This document shows positions 8,201 to 16,375 of a stretch of 37,999 nucleotides of DNA, piece by piece. Position 1 is the stretch's first letter; every line of letters starts with the position of its first letter. Under the pieces are notes generated by a model that was given only the letters and a program-made list of their open reading frames with translations, ran no database searches and was not told the DNA's origin. The position numbers were made by a program, and so were the translations under genes. Origin of the DNA: Propionibacteriaceae bacterium (GTDB lineage Bacteria; Actinomycetota; Actinomycetes; Propionibacteriales; Propionibacteriaceae); contig JAISJO010000045.1 in assembly GCA_031261485.1 (NCBI GenBank), positions 1 to 37,999 of the forward strand. The letters are read 5' to 3'.

Positions 8201-8557
8201 AACTAGTGCAGGTTTGATGACATTGTTCCGATAGAAGAAATCGTAATTATTCGTTCTATCCATGCCGATGTGGATGCGTCCGCCCAGTTCGGGAAGAAGC
8301 ATGAGGCGCACATACTCATTCTCCAGATGGATGCCTTGCCAAGCTCGTGGGGATGCCGTCGAGGACACGGACTCGAAGAAAGGAAGTGGGAAAACCTTTC
8401 CTGACGAGCCTTGATACACACGTGTGGAGAAGAACTCAGGGTATGGGTCGGGTTCGCCTACAGCGAAGGTGTCGATATTCACGCTCTGCGCCCACGCGGC
8501 CACGTCTTTCTCGGCCAGTGCCTCAGGACGTGGAGGAAGAGCAATAGATGATGCCAC
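5207..8557 (-). CDS. DUF5107 domain protein with TPR repeats
   Basis: This is the last gene of the sugar operon. I place the start at GTG 8557 (product 1116 residues) because AGAGGC precedes it at good spacing and it avoids a 44-bp overlap with the upstream gene; a start at 8608 is also open. The N-terminal 350 or so residues are a DUF5107 domain, a carbohydrate-associated domain with a mutarotase-like beta-sandwich look (GGRIHIGMDRTNNYDFFYR; GGMEFNWPQHHRP). A second beta-rich stretch follows. From about residue 500 to the end the protein is helical, with TPR-like units such as AHEHLVKAAWDPQYRGPALS and DAVTWRNLGMAAWNV. There is no signal peptide, so it should be cytoplasmic. The context implies action on, or sensing of, the imported glycan; the exact reaction is unknown. 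Confidence 0.85.
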   Translation of the reverse strand: MASSIALPPRPEALAEKDVAAWAQSVNIDTFAVGEPDPYPEFFSTRVYQGSSGKVFPLPFFESVSSTASPRAWQGIHLENEYVRLMLLPELGGRIHIGMDRTNNYDFFYRNNVIKPALVGLTGPWISGGMEFNWPQHHRPATYLPVDWTIEEEPDGAVTVWCSDLDPMARMKGMHGVRLRPHSSLIEVRVRLFNRTECPQTFLWWANAAAKVGDDYQSFFPPDVTMVADHAKRACATFPRVSGRYYGVDYPARVDADHPDADRLDWYRNIPVPTSYMIVDTNQDFFGGYDHGQRSGFVYWADHRIAPGKKQWTWGNAPFGWAWDRQLTDSDGPYVELMAGAFTDNQPDFSYLMPGETKVFSQYWYPIRDIGVARSANRETAVSLEPIDAGVRLGVAVTRPRIGLSIRLSHGDATWETTEDLAPDKPFTTVVSEPWVGARLEVVHEGTVLLEVGGEDAPSISGESGAVGRQEVVEARDVFSLATPLPEPDAIDSVEELALSARHLLQYRHATCSPDPYLDEALGRDPSHVESLLLRCGELYKQGLFAQSRDAGLRAVARLTHRNPNPFSGEAHYRTGLAEWRLGMRVQAHEHLVKAAWDPQYRGPALSIVAADELAAGQVDEAKEHLAQGLASQPDNTRLRNLLAYMLLANEETDTEGRAVAETTLTFDPLDWWAHHLLELPFNTDPQTLLDLAGEYARLGAWDTVGSVARRAATHALQADPGMVGVLPLAWYYELWAMLRANKSSPDKPRKAESATTNAEKTARRKHLTDLIAHAESGTCQLSRLDDYQVVAAVIAEAKTCGEDDKHGVGHALMGNWLYHVGRAGEAIEQWLIAVESRPNDAVTWRNLGMAAWNVNHDPAQARRHYDRALEIRPCDSKLACESDQLDARLGVSEAERLGWLRARLDIVAQRDDLTIATADLATRCGEPEFALELLVNRSFHPWEGGEGRVLDAWESAHLALAEHAMAEGRPHDAVAHMRNGLNPPENLGEARHLLVNASHLWLALGDALEASGNHEEALLWWKRAAEFRGDFQGMEVLAYSDLTYYSVMALRRLGRDTEADSLRAGLAAYVEAQEQITPRIDYFATSLPTMLLFTEDVEGTQRRKLQVIEQQLSLL

Positions 8558-8564
8558 AATGCCT

Positions 8565-9818
8565 CTATTCTTGTAGAAATGAATGATTGACAGATTCAAG
8601 CCAAGCAACGTTGCTCCAGAGCGGATGGTGGGGTGCCGCGTTGGAGGAAGGAGTCACTGCCCAAATGCCCGCAGCACGGGCCACATCCACACCACGTTCG
8701 ACCAGGAAACGACCGAAATCGCCGTCCTCAAAGCCGCCGTGCAACGGCGTATACCCAATCCAGCCCTCTCCGATGGCAACTGGTACATTGTGTTGCTTCC
8801 CCCATGAAGCGGCTTGACACACACGAGTTTCCACTGCGGTGGTCATAGAGTTGTGATACTCGTCGAGGTGTGCGTCGAGCCAGGCGTCCCATGCTTGCGG
8901 GTCGACGGTGTCATAGCCGTACAACATTTGGTCTGTGACGACGGTCGCTTCGAGTTTCCAGGGTTCGGGGCGACCGTATTCCTCAAAGGTTGGGGCACCA
9001 GGACACTGAAGGGAGCGCAGAAGGGGATTGGGAAAGTCGGCGCAGGCATGGCCCCGGATGTCGGTGGCCTGTTGGATGGCGTCAAGAACTCCATAGGCGT
9101 AGACATGGAACTGCCCGCAATCCATGGCGGGTTCCACCTCCCACAGATGTGCCCAGACCTTGCCGAAGCTGGCAGTGAAGCGGTGATTCGGATGGGTCTG
9201 ACGCAGGGATTCCAGCACGGGCGGTCCAGCCTTGGGCCAAGCACCGACAGGGGAGAAATCAACTTCATTGTGTATTTCGATAAACTCTATCGCATCGTCC
9301 AGGCCCGCTTCGTGAACTGCACGAAGCAGCCGGTCCCAGGCGTGGCCCAACACCTGCAATCGGGAGTCGATTGGAATGGTTGAGATCCCTCGATACCATG
9401 TGTCCTCTTGAGCGAAAGCGGTGGATTGCTGATACTCCCAACTGGACAGAGCCACCGTGATCCCCTTGTCACGGGCTAGTTCCAGGAGAGTGAAGAAGCG
9501 GTCGCGGAGGTTGAGGGTGAAGCCGCCTGGAGTGTTGTACCACCGTGTGCCTTGCCCGAAGTATCCGCCCGACTTCCGGGCACCCAGGCCAGCGATTTCC
9601 AGAGCATCGGCCACGCGGTCCAGCCCCAATTCTCCATAGAGCAGCAAAGGAGCAGCACATATTCTCAAAGTGGTGAAGCCTCTGGCGAGAGTTTGGTTCA
9701 GCGCCTCGTCAAGGTCAGCATACGGCTGGCCAGGGCCAGCTTGGGTGTACCAGGAGAAGTCCCACAAGCACAGTGTCCGCCGCTGCCCCGCGACAAGTTG
9801 TGGATTGTGTGTTCTCAT
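8565..9818 (-). CDS. Cellulase-like glycoside hydrolase (clan GH-A type TIM barrel)
   Basis: This 417-residue protein belongs to the cellulase-like family. It has no signal peptide and is probably cytoplasmic. A retaining clan GH-A active site can be read: FIEIHNEVDF gives Asn184-Glu185 (acid/base pair) and VPVAIGEGWIGYTP gives Glu351 (nucleophile). The N-terminus LCLWDFSWYTQAGPGQPYAD and the loop GGFEDGDFGRFL are likely substrate contacts. The start ATG 9818 is preceded by AAAGG at 7 nt. The gene begins 3 bp after the upstream permease stop and is followed 7 bp later by the DUF5107 gene, so it is co-transcribed. It probably hydrolyses the oligosaccharide or glycoside brought in by the transporter. 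The sugar specificity cannot be read from sequence. Confidence 0.82.
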   Translation of the reverse strand: MRTHNPQLVAGQRRTLCLWDFSWYTQAGPGQPYADLDEALNQTLARGFTTLRICAAPLLLYGELGLDRVADALEIAGLGARKSGGYFGQGTRWYNTPGGFTLNLRDRFFTLLELARDKGITVALSSWEYQQSTAFAQEDTWYRGISTIPIDSRLQVLGHAWDRLLRAVHEAGLDDAIEFIEIHNEVDFSPVGAWPKAGPPVLESLRQTHPNHRFTASFGKVWAHLWEVEPAMDCGQFHVYAYGVLDAIQQATDIRGHACADFPNPLLRSLQCPGAPTFEEYGRPEPWKLEATVVTDQMLYGYDTVDPQAWDAWLDAHLDEYHNSMTTAVETRVCQAASWGKQHNVPVAIGEGWIGYTPLHGGFEDGDFGRFLVERGVDVARAAGIWAVTPSSNAAPHHPLWSNVAWLESVNHSFLQE

Positions 9819-9821
9819 TCC

Positions 9822-10688
9822 TCAGCCTTTCGTTGCACCGGTGGTCATTCCCGCTTTCCAGAATCGTTGCAGGCCCATCATCAGCCCGACAAGGACGACC
9901 ATGGACACAGCAGATCCCGTGACCACCAGAGTATAGAAGTAAGGGTCTCGCTGGGTTTGCGAGTTCCATAGAGTCAAGCCGAGGGTGACGGGGAAGGTCT
10001 TTTCGCTGGAGAGCATGACCAATGGGAGGAGGTAGTTGTTCCAGATGGTGACAAACTGGAAGAGGAAGATGGTCACCATGGCCGGAATCATCATGGGAGC
10101 GGCGACGAGTGCGAAGATGCGACCTTCCCCTGCACCGTCCAATCGCGCAGCTTCAATGACTTCATCGGGAACCGTGGCGGAGTGGATGCGCGCCAGATAG
10201 ACCCCGAAAGGACTGACCATAGACGGCAGAAGGACTGACAGGCGGGTCCCAACCAAATCGACCGTATTGAGCAGGAAGTAGAGTGGTAGGGCGATGACGG
10301 TGGCGGGCACCATGACTCCTGCGAGAATGAGCGCGAAGAGCTTCTCCTTACCAAGAAATGAGTATTTGGCAATGCCATAGCCGCAGGCAGTGGACAGAAG
10401 AGTCGCCACAAATGCCCCCAGCCCGGAGTAGAGAACGGAGTTGGCCACCCACGTTACGAACGCAGAGTTGTTTTCAGTAAAAAGGCGTTGCAGATTGTGT
10501 AGCAACTGGGGAGTGTCTGAAAGCCACAAACCGTTGGTTCCGAACAGATCGCCGGGGCTCTTGGTTGCCGCTATGACAACCCAGGCAATGGGCAGGAGGA
10601 AATATACTGCCGCCACTAGGAGCGCGGAGGTGGTGCCGATACGCGACCAAGTCCAAGACCGCCCAGGATGCGTGGATCGTGTCACCAT
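9822..10688 (-). CDS. Carbohydrate ABC transporter permease, MalG/UgpE type
   Basis: The protein has 288 residues and six predicted membrane segments; the first is TSALLVAAVYFLLPIAWVVI. The EAA loop that docks the ATPase reads EVIEAARLDGAGEGRIFALV. It belongs to the CUT1 family of di- and oligosaccharide importers. Its start overlaps the end of the upstream permease gene by 7 bp, so the two membrane subunits are translationally coupled and should form a heterodimer. No ATPase gene is in the operon. Confidence 0.93.
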   Translation of the reverse strand: MVTRSTHPGRSWTWSRIGTTSALLVAAVYFLLPIAWVVIAATKSPGDLFGTNGLWLSDTPQLLHNLQRLFTENNSAFVTWVANSVLYSGLGAFVATLLSTACGYGIAKYSFLGKEKLFALILAGVMVPATVIALPLYFLLNTVDLVGTRLSVLLPSMVSPFGVYLARIHSATVPDEVIEAARLDGAGEGRIFALVAAPMMIPAMVTIFLFQFVTIWNNYLLPLVMLSSEKTFPVTLGLTLWNSQTQRDPYFYTLVVTGSAVSMVVLVGLMMGLQRFWKAGMTTGATKG

Positions 10689-11608
10689 GCTTGTCTACCT
10701 TTGCTGTTGACGATTCTGAGGAAGATATACGACATGGCGAAAGCGATGATGGCGACAATGACAGCCATCGCCGCAGCGACGGATGAGTTGTTCTTGGTGA
10801 ATGCGTTGGCATAGGCAGCCATGTTGGGTGTGAAGTCTGAGCTGATGGCCGTAGTCAGAGGACTGAGGACCAGTGGCTCGACGAATAGTTGGAGGGTTCC
10901 GATGACGGTGAACAAAGTGACGAGAACGATGGATCCCCTGATGAGAGGTAATTTGATGAGCCAGATGAGCTTCCATTCGCCCGCGCCATCAATGCGGGCA
11001 GCCTCGTAGATTTCGGTGGGAATGGACTGGAGGGCGGCAGTCAGGATGATCATGTTGTATCCCGCGTACAACCACAATGAGATATTGGCGATGGCGAAGA
11101 GAACGTTGGTGGAAGAAAGGGGAACAAGGCCTATGCCTATGGCTTTGAGACCTTGTAGGACGGGGCTGGTCGCAGGGATGTACAGGAAACCCCACAGCAG
11201 GGTGGCGATGACACCGGGCACGCCGTAGGGCATGAAATACACCACTCGGAAGAAGCGCGGCCATAAAGCCTTGCCTGTTTCTAGAAGCAGAGCCAAGACA
11301 GTGGCGGTGGCTACCATGAGGGGCACTTCGATGATGCAGAAGAGGAAGAGTCGGCCCAGACTGGCTTGGAAGGCGGGGCTGGAGAGAGCGTCAGTGTAGT
11401 TGCGGAGGAAGACGAACACCCGCTGCGGCGGTCCGAATCCCAGGCCGGAGGACTTTGTCGCAAAGAGCGAGTCTACAAGGGCATATGCGATCGGGGCGAG
11501 ATAGAACGCAAGGAACATCACGGTGAAGGGGGCGACGAATCCCCATGCGGGGCTGAGCCGAGTGCGTTGCCGCACGCCTGGTGTGGGGGTGTCACGTGTG
11601 AAGGCCAT
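10682..11608 (-). CDS. Carbohydrate ABC transporter permease, MalF/UgpA type
   Basis: The protein has 308 residues and six membrane segments, beginning with WGFVAPFTVMFLAFYLAPIA. The EAA loop is EIYEAARIDGAGEWKLIWLI. It is the first permease of a CUT1 importer, partner of the downstream MalG-type subunit. ATG 11608 has an AGGAG ribosome site 6 nt ahead. A 117-bp spacer with a strong hairpin separates it from the binding-protein gene, which should lower its expression relative to that gene. Confidence 0.93.
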   Translation of the reverse strand: MAFTRDTPTPGVRQRTRLSPAWGFVAPFTVMFLAFYLAPIAYALVDSLFATKSSGLGFGPPQRVFVFLRNYTDALSSPAFQASLGRLFLFCIIEVPLMVATATVLALLLETGKALWPRFFRVVYFMPYGVPGVIATLLWGFLYIPATSPVLQGLKAIGIGLVPLSSTNVLFAIANISLWLYAGYNMIILTAALQSIPTEIYEAARIDGAGEWKLIWLIKLPLIRGSIVLVTLFTVIGTLQLFVEPLVLSPLTTAISSDFTPNMAAYANAFTKNNSSVAAAMAVIVAIIAFAMSYIFLRIVNSKGRQAW

Positions 11609-11625
11609 GGCGACTCCTAGTGAAC

Positions 11626-11664
11626 GGTGGTGCTGGGTGGAAATTGTGGTTGCCCAGCACCACC
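11626..11664 (-). terminator. Intercistronic hairpin between binding protein and permease genes
   Basis: A perfect 12-bp inverted repeat: GGTGGTGCTGGG (11626-11637) and CCCAGCACCACC (11653-11664), with a 15-nt loop. There is no T-run on the transcribed strand, so it is more likely a partial terminator or a 3'-end stabiliser of the binding-protein message than a full stop. Hairpins at this position are known from the maltose operon. Confidence 0.6.
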
Positions 11665-11725
11665 AGTGGTTGGATGAAGGAATTACTCATTCACAAGGTC
11701 AGTCATTGAACTATGAATGAGACTC

Positions 11726-13057
11726 TTAAGACACCGAGATGCCTGCTGCTTTGAGTGCGTCGACCATGGCGGTCTGCGATTGTGTGAATGCGGTGCCAAG
11801 GGGGCGTTTGCTGTCGATGGCCGACTTCATATTGTCCGTGATTGCGGAGTAGAGGCTGGGCACCAAGGGCGGCCACTTCCAGCGAGAGGCGACATTGGAA
11901 TCGGACTCTGCGAAGACATCCCAGATGTCCTGTCCATCATAGAAGTCGAAGACCGTGGGATCGGATTGGAGGGAAGCGATGCTGGAGATGTCCTTGATGG
12001 AAGGCCATCCTGCTCCAATGGACACCAGGGTGGACACCGACTCAGGGTTGGAATTGAGCCAGATGGCGAATTGCGCGGCTTCGGCCGGATGCTTTGTGCC
12101 TTTGAGGACGACATTTGCGGAACCGCCTGCCCATGTTCCTGTGGCCTTTTGCCCGGCTTGCCACTGGGGCATGTAGGCAACTGCCCACTTGCCTGCTGTG
12201 TCAGGAGCGTTGCCTCGGATGATGGCATCGCCCCACGAGCCGCAAATCCAGGTTGCGATATTGCCCGACTGGATGTCGGCGTACCATTCGCTGGACATAT
12301 CGGCCTCAATCTTGACCAGGTCCTCGTCAATGAGTTTCTGCCAGAACTGAGCCACCTTCATGGTCTCAGGCCCGTCGATGTTCACTGTCCAGGAATCGGT
12401 ATTGGCCGCGAACCACACGGCACCCGCCTGTTCACTCAACCCCAGCAGCCAAGGCGTCTGATTGAAAGCGAACGCGGCGATGTAGCGCTCTGAGTTCGAG
12501 GCGTGGATCTTCTTGGCGGCATCGTAGAACTCATCCCAAGTCGTCGGCACGGAGGCACCCGCCTCAGCGAAGACATCTGAGCGGTAATAGAGGCCAAGCG
12601 GACTAGAGGCTTGGGGCACACCATATACCTTGTCGGCGAAGGTCATGGCGGCGACTTGCCAGTCCGCGAAGAGCGAGGCGGAGTCTTTGAAGTAGCTGGA
12701 GATATCTTCCGCAGCATCATTGCGCACAAAGTCGGGCAGCCAGTCGTAACCGACTTGAGCCACATCGGCGGCATTGCCCGCTTTGACTGCGGAGAACATC
12801 TTGGCGTACCCGCCGTCGGGGCCCGCAGTGATGGTCTCAAGAGTCACGTGGATGCCCGGATGTGCGGCGTTGAACTGATCGACCGCCTTGTCGATGTTGG
12901 GCACCCAGGATTGGAAGGTCAGCTCCACCGGACCGGATGCGGCGGAAGAGGCTGCTTCGGAGGGAGGATCTGTTGTTGCGGTGGCATCGGGAGAAGAGCA
13001 TCCTGCAAGGCCCAAAGCCAGGCAGACTCCCATTCCGAGGAGAATGGTGGTTCTCAT
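11726..13057 (-). CDS. Sugar ABC transporter solute-binding lipoprotein (family 1)
   Basis: I choose ATG 13057 (443 residues) over an ATG 75 nt upstream because it has an AAAGGA ribosome site and starts a clean lipoprotein signal, MRTTILLGMGVCLALGLAGC, with the lipobox cysteine at residue 20. A Ser/Thr/Ala-rich linker follows, then an SBP_bac_1 fold (VELTFQSWVPNIDKAVDQFN; DVAQVGYDWLPDFV; SGNIATWICGSWGDAIIRG). It should be anchored outside the membrane and deliver a sugar to the two permeases. It is the first gene of the operon, behind the promoter and LacI operator at 13154-13213. The ligand is not identifiable. Confidence 0.93.
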   Translation of the reverse strand: MRTTILLGMGVCLALGLAGCSSPDATATTDPPSEAASSAASGPVELTFQSWVPNIDKAVDQFNAAHPGIHVTLETITAGPDGGYAKMFSAVKAGNAADVAQVGYDWLPDFVRNDAAEDISSYFKDSASLFADWQVAAMTFADKVYGVPQASSPLGLYYRSDVFAEAGASVPTTWDEFYDAAKKIHASNSERYIAAFAFNQTPWLLGLSEQAGAVWFAANTDSWTVNIDGPETMKVAQFWQKLIDEDLVKIEADMSSEWYADIQSGNIATWICGSWGDAIIRGNAPDTAGKWAVAYMPQWQAGQKATGTWAGGSANVVLKGTKHPAEAAQFAIWLNSNPESVSTLVSIGAGWPSIKDISSIASLQSDPTVFDFYDGQDIWDVFAESDSNVASRWKWPPLVPSLYSAITDNMKSAIDSKRPLGTAFTQSQTAMVDALKAAGISVS

Positions 13058-13153
13058 TTTCGTCCTTTCAGAAGGGGAACGTTGGGGAAATCGGCACTTC
13101 CCCGGCCGACAGTGCTGTCGGTGGTGTTCCAAAGGGGCGAGGTAAATCGTTTT

Positions 13154-13213
13154 AGGTAAAACGTTTTACCTACACCATGTAGTTAGCATAGGCCGGCACG
13201 GGGACGGTGTCAA
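13154..13213 (-). promoter_or_regulatory. Sugar operon promoter with perfect LacI-family operator
   Basis: On the minus strand TTGACA (13213-13208) and TATGCT (13190-13185) are exactly 17 bp apart, a near-consensus promoter. Just downstream, over the expected start of transcription, lies the perfect 18-bp palindrome AGGTAAAACGTTTTACCT (13154-13171) with the central CG typical of LacI-family operators. A related, imperfect half (AGGTAAATCGTTTTA, 13140-13154) abuts it. Binding there would block transcription of the sugar operon. The divergent LacI gene is the obvious ligand. Confidence 0.85.
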
Positions 13214-13339
13214 GAGGGGCACCTCGGAGGGGGGATTGCTGCATCGGGGTGCAACGGCAGACTTGGGCGCAAAGAGGCTGCAAATGACGTAAGACGAGAG
13301 AGGGACACTAAACTGTGCTTCAGCCAACCAGGAGCCAAG

Positions 13340-14356
13340 ATGAAGAAACCACGCCCCGAGGTCAGTATCCGAGAGGTCGCCTCGCTGGTTGGTGTGTCCA
13401 CGGCAACAGTCTCCAACGCACTGCGGGGCAAGGGGCATGTCTCTCAAGCGACAACGGCCCGGATCGTAGCGGCGGTTGACAAGCTGGGATACGTCCCCAA
13501 TGTCGCTGCCTCTCAGTTGAGGCAGGGCTACTCCAAAGTCTTCGGAGTGGCTGTGATGAATATCGCCAACCCCTTCTTCTCCGAAATCGTCCTGGGAGTG
13601 GAGGAAGTCGCCGAGGTCACGGATTACTCAGTAGTAGTGGGCAATTCATACAACTCAGCCAAACGTGAGGCCAACTACTTGAGCCTGTTCGAGAGGCATC
13701 GCTATGACGGGGTTCTCCTTGCTCCGACCTTGGACGAGTTGCCGAACCTGGATGGTTTCGCAAGAAGGGGAACTCCTGTCGTTCTCATAGATCATGTCGA
13801 TCCGACAGGAGGGCACATCTGCGTCTCAGTGGATGATCTTCTGGGTGGCCGTCTGGCTGCCGAACATCTTCTCGCGGGTGGAGCAAGGCACGTCGCGTTC
13901 GTTGGGGACCCCCAGCGGCTGCCTCAGATGCGAGGCCGGTGCCAGGGTTGTGCGGATGCTGTGACTGGCATCGGGGCGCGATTCACGGTCATTGAGACTC
14001 CGCCATTGACTGTGCGCACCGGTCGGGAAGCGGGGCACCACCTCTCCGGATTGCCCTTGGTTGATCGTCCCGATGCAGTGCTGTGCGGAAACGATGAAGG
14101 TGCACTGGGATTGATGCAAGCACTCATTGCCGACAATGTCTCTATTCCCGATGAGATTGCTCTTGTTGGGTACGACGATATTGATTTCGCTTCGACGGCC
14201 ATCGTGCCGCTGACATCTTTGCGTCAACCAAGTCATCAGATGGGAGTCCGAGCCGCTGAACTTCTGCTGGGCTCTATCGCTGGTGAAGCAGGGTTGGAAT
14301 CCGTGCGCTTCCAACCCGAGTTGGTTGTTCGTCGCTCCACACGCAGTTACGTGTAG
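13340..14356 (+). CDS. LacI-family transcriptional repressor of the sugar operon
   Basis: The protein has 338 residues. The N-terminal helix-turn-helix reads VSIREVASLVGVSTATVSNA and is followed by the hinge helix (PNVAASQLRQG). The rest is a periplasmic-binding-protein-like effector domain (FGVAVMNIANPFFSEIVLGV; DEIALVGYDDIDFASTAIVP). It is divergent from the sugar operon, whose promoter carries a perfect LacI-type palindrome, so local repression released by the imported sugar is the likely mode. ATG 13340 has an AGGAG ribosome site. No second operator is visible in front of its own start. Confidence 0.93.
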   Translation: MKKPRPEVSIREVASLVGVSTATVSNALRGKGHVSQATTARIVAAVDKLGYVPNVAASQLRQGYSKVFGVAVMNIANPFFSEIVLGVEEVAEVTDYSVVVGNSYNSAKREANYLSLFERHRYDGVLLAPTLDELPNLDGFARRGTPVVLIDHVDPTGGHICVSVDDLLGGRLAAEHLLAGGARHVAFVGDPQRLPQMRGRCQGCADAVTGIGARFTVIETPPLTVRTGREAGHHLSGLPLVDRPDAVLCGNDEGALGLMQALIADNVSIPDEIALVGYDDIDFASTAIVPLTSLRQPSHQMGVRAAELLLGSIAGEAGLESVRFQPELVVRRSTRSYV

Positions 14357-14370
14357 AACTCTTGAGGAGT

Positions 14371-14404
14371 CGCAATCCGCCTGCTGTACTGCGACATGCC
14401 CAAC
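14371..14404. repeat. Single copy of the 27-28 bp repeat
   Basis: This unit (ATCCGCCTGCTGTACTGC followed by GACATGCCCAAC) matches the repeats at 3431-3510 and 5080-5170. It lies 15 bp after the LacI stop, in the 99-bp spacer before the convergent ugd gene. Confidence 0.5.
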
Positions 14405-14455
14405 TCTTGTGCGCCAGCACAGCGCGCTCGTACATCGTCTGTCCTCAGAGGGTAC

Positions 14456-15622
14456 CTAGTCCCGCGAGAACAGATCCCGGGTGTACACCTTGTCAGCCAC
14501 GTCTTCCAGGTCCGAGGTCCTACGGTTGGCGATGATGACGTCTGCCCGTGCCTTGAAATCCGCCAGGTCATGGACGACTTCGGAGTGGAAGAACTCGTCC
14601 TCGTCGAGGGTGGGTTCGTAGATGATGACCGGGATGCCCTTGGCTTTGATGCGTTTCATGATGCCCTGGATGGACGACGTGCGGAAATTGTCAGAGCCAG
14701 CTTTCATGACCAGGCGGTACACACCGACAATACTAGGGTTGCGAGAAAGCACATCGGTGGCGATGAAGTCCTTGCGCGTGGTGTTGGCGTCCACAATCGC
14801 CTCGATGAGGTTCTGCGGGACATTGGCATAATTAGCGAGTAATTGTTTGGTGTCTTTCGGCAAGCAGTAGCCGCCGTACCCAAAACTTGGGTTGTTGTAA
14901 TGCGTGCCGATACGCGGGTCGAGACCGACGCCCTCGATAATGGACCGCGCGTCCAGGCCCCTGATGGCGGCGTACGTGTCCAGTTCGTTGAAGTACGCCA
15001 CGCGCAAAGCGAGGTACGTGTTGGCGAACAACTTGATGGCCTCAGCCTCGGTGGAGTCGGTGAGCACGACAGGTACATCGAAGTCCAGCGCTGCCTCCGA
15101 CATGAGGCGGGCGAACAGCTCCCCGTATTTACCCTTGTCACCGACCACAATACGAGAGGGGTGCTGGTTGTCGTACAAGGCTGAGCCTTCGCGGAGAAAC
15201 TCTGGGGAGAACAAGATATGTGCCCCTGGATGAGCCTCGCGTGCGATGGCGGTGAACCCCACGGGGACGGTGGACTTGATGACAAGGACCGCGCCAGGAT
15301 TGAGTGCCAGGACTTGAGCAATGACTGATTCCACAGAGGAGGTGTCGAAGTGGTTCTTGACGGGATCGTAATCGGTCGGAGTTGCCACGATGACCAGTTC
15401 GGCCGAAGAGTATGCAGGTGTGGCATCGGTGGTCGCGGTCAGTGCGAGACTCGGGTCGGCCAGTGCTTCCTCCACGCCCGCATCCACCAGGGGTGAGTGG
15501 CGTGCGTTGATGGCGTCCACGCGAGCAGAGTTGGTGTCCACCAATGTCACATCGTGGCGGCGTGCGAGGAGAAGTCCGTTCGACAGTCCCACATAGCCCG
15601 CACCTGCGACAGTGATTTTCAT
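14456..15622 (-). CDS. ugd: UDP-glucose 6-dehydrogenase
   Basis: The 388-residue enzyme oxidises UDP-glucose to UDP-glucuronate with two NAD+. The N-terminal Rossmann motif is [16 protein letters not shown]. The catalytic cysteine lies in [15 protein letters not shown] (Cys253). Substrate motifs [12 protein letters not shown] and [16 protein letters not shown] are present. Length equals the short enterobacterial form. It is a single gene; the product may feed capsule or cell-wall polysaccharide synthesis, but no glycosyltransferase genes are nearby. The start ATG has no ribosome site; TACTGT lies 6 nt before it, so a leaderless message is likely. Confidence 0.95.
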   Translation of the reverse strand: MKITVAGAGYVGLSNGLLLARRHDVTLVDTNSARVDAINARHSPLVDAGVEEALADPSLALTATTDATPAYSSAELVIVATPTDYDPVKNHFDTSSVESVIAQVLALNPGAVLVIKSTVPVGFTAIAREAHPGAHILFSPEFLREGSALYDNQHPSRIVVGDKGKYGELFARLMSEAALDFDVPVVLTDSTEAEAIKLFANTYLALRVAYFNELDTYAAIRGLDARSIIEGVGLDPRIGTHYNNPSFGYGGYCLPKDTKQLLANYANVPQNLIEAIVDANTTRKDFIATDVLSRNPSIVGVYRLVMKAGSDNFRTSSIQGIMKRIKAKGIPVIIYEPTLDEDEFFHSEVVHDLADFKARADVIIANRRTSDLEDVADKVYTRDLFSRD

Positions 15623-15628
15623 GGAGTC

Positions 15629-15634
15629 ACAGTA
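15629..15634 (-). promoter_or_regulatory. -10 box of a leaderless ugd transcript
   Basis: TACTGT on the minus strand sits 6 nt before the ATG with no Shine-Dalgarno sequence between. This is the TANNNT-N6-start pattern seen at several other genes here. Confidence 0.45.
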
Positions 15635-15694
15635 TCAGGCAGGCGCCAGTGTGAGAGAAGGGGGCCGGGACTCACATAGCCTCGCCCCGCATCC

Positions 15695-16375
15695 TTACCG
15701 CTTGCGCAAGACCCATTTCGCCAGGACGTTGCCCAACCATTGCATCGATTGTACGAGGATGATCATGACGAGGCAGGCTGCCCAGACCACCCAGTCGTTG
15801 AAGCGACGGTAACCATCCGACAGCGCGAACTGCCCCAGCCCGCCAGCGGACACTGCGCCCGCGACGGCTGAGAGGTCCAAGACCCCGACGAAGAGGAAGG
15901 TGTACCCCAGAATCAGAGGGGCCAGGGCTTCCGGCACGAGAATGCGGAAGAGGATATGAAGCCGAGACGCCCCCATCGCGCGTGCCGCTTCCACGATGCC
16001 CGGGTCGGTGGCGATGAGGGACTGCTCCACAATGCGCGACGTCGCCACTGTACACACGATGACCATGGGGAAGGTAGCCGGGATTGTGCCAATGTAGTGG
16101 CCGTTCATGACCGCCATTGTCAGCGGCTTGCAGAGAACGAGGAAGATGATGAAGGGGATGGGGCGGATGACGTTCACGATGGACGACAGGACAGAGTACA
16201 CCGGCCTGTTGGCCAGCAAGCCGCCTTGGCGCGTTCCGTACAAGGTCACGCCCAGAACCATTCCGAGCAAACCGCCAATGCCCAAGGTGATGAGCACCAT
16301 GAGCAGGGTCTCGCCGATGCCGGTGATGAAGGTCTGTGTGAGGTAGTCATCCCACTTGTTTTCGAGAAGAATCAT
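15695..16375 (-). CDS. metI: D-methionine ABC transporter permease MetI
   Basis: The protein has 226 residues with a five-helix MetI-type layout (TGIGETLLMVLITLGIGGLL near the start; FPMVIVCTVATSRIVEQSLI). The coupling loop is IVEAARAMGASRLHILFRIL. It is the membrane subunit of a methionine importer. Its ATG overlaps the metN stop as ATGA, so the two are translationally coupled. It is the last gene of the metQ-metN-metI transcript. Confidence 0.93.
   Translation of the reverse strand: MILLENKWDDYLTQTFITGIGETLLMVLITLGIGGLLGMVLGVTLYGTRQGGLLANRPVYSVLSSIVNVIRPIPFIIFLVLCKPLTMAVMNGHYIGTIPATFPMVIVCTVATSRIVEQSLIATDPGIVEAARAMGASRLHILFRILVPEALAPLILGYTFLFVGVLDLSAVAGAVSAGGLGQFALSDGYRRFNDWVVWAACLVMIILVQSMQWLGNVLAKWVLRKR

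Noticed and set aside
11717-12493. Plus-strand ORF of 258 codons opposite the sugar-binding protein
   Set aside because: It mirrors a well-supported gene and has no family features or ribosome site.
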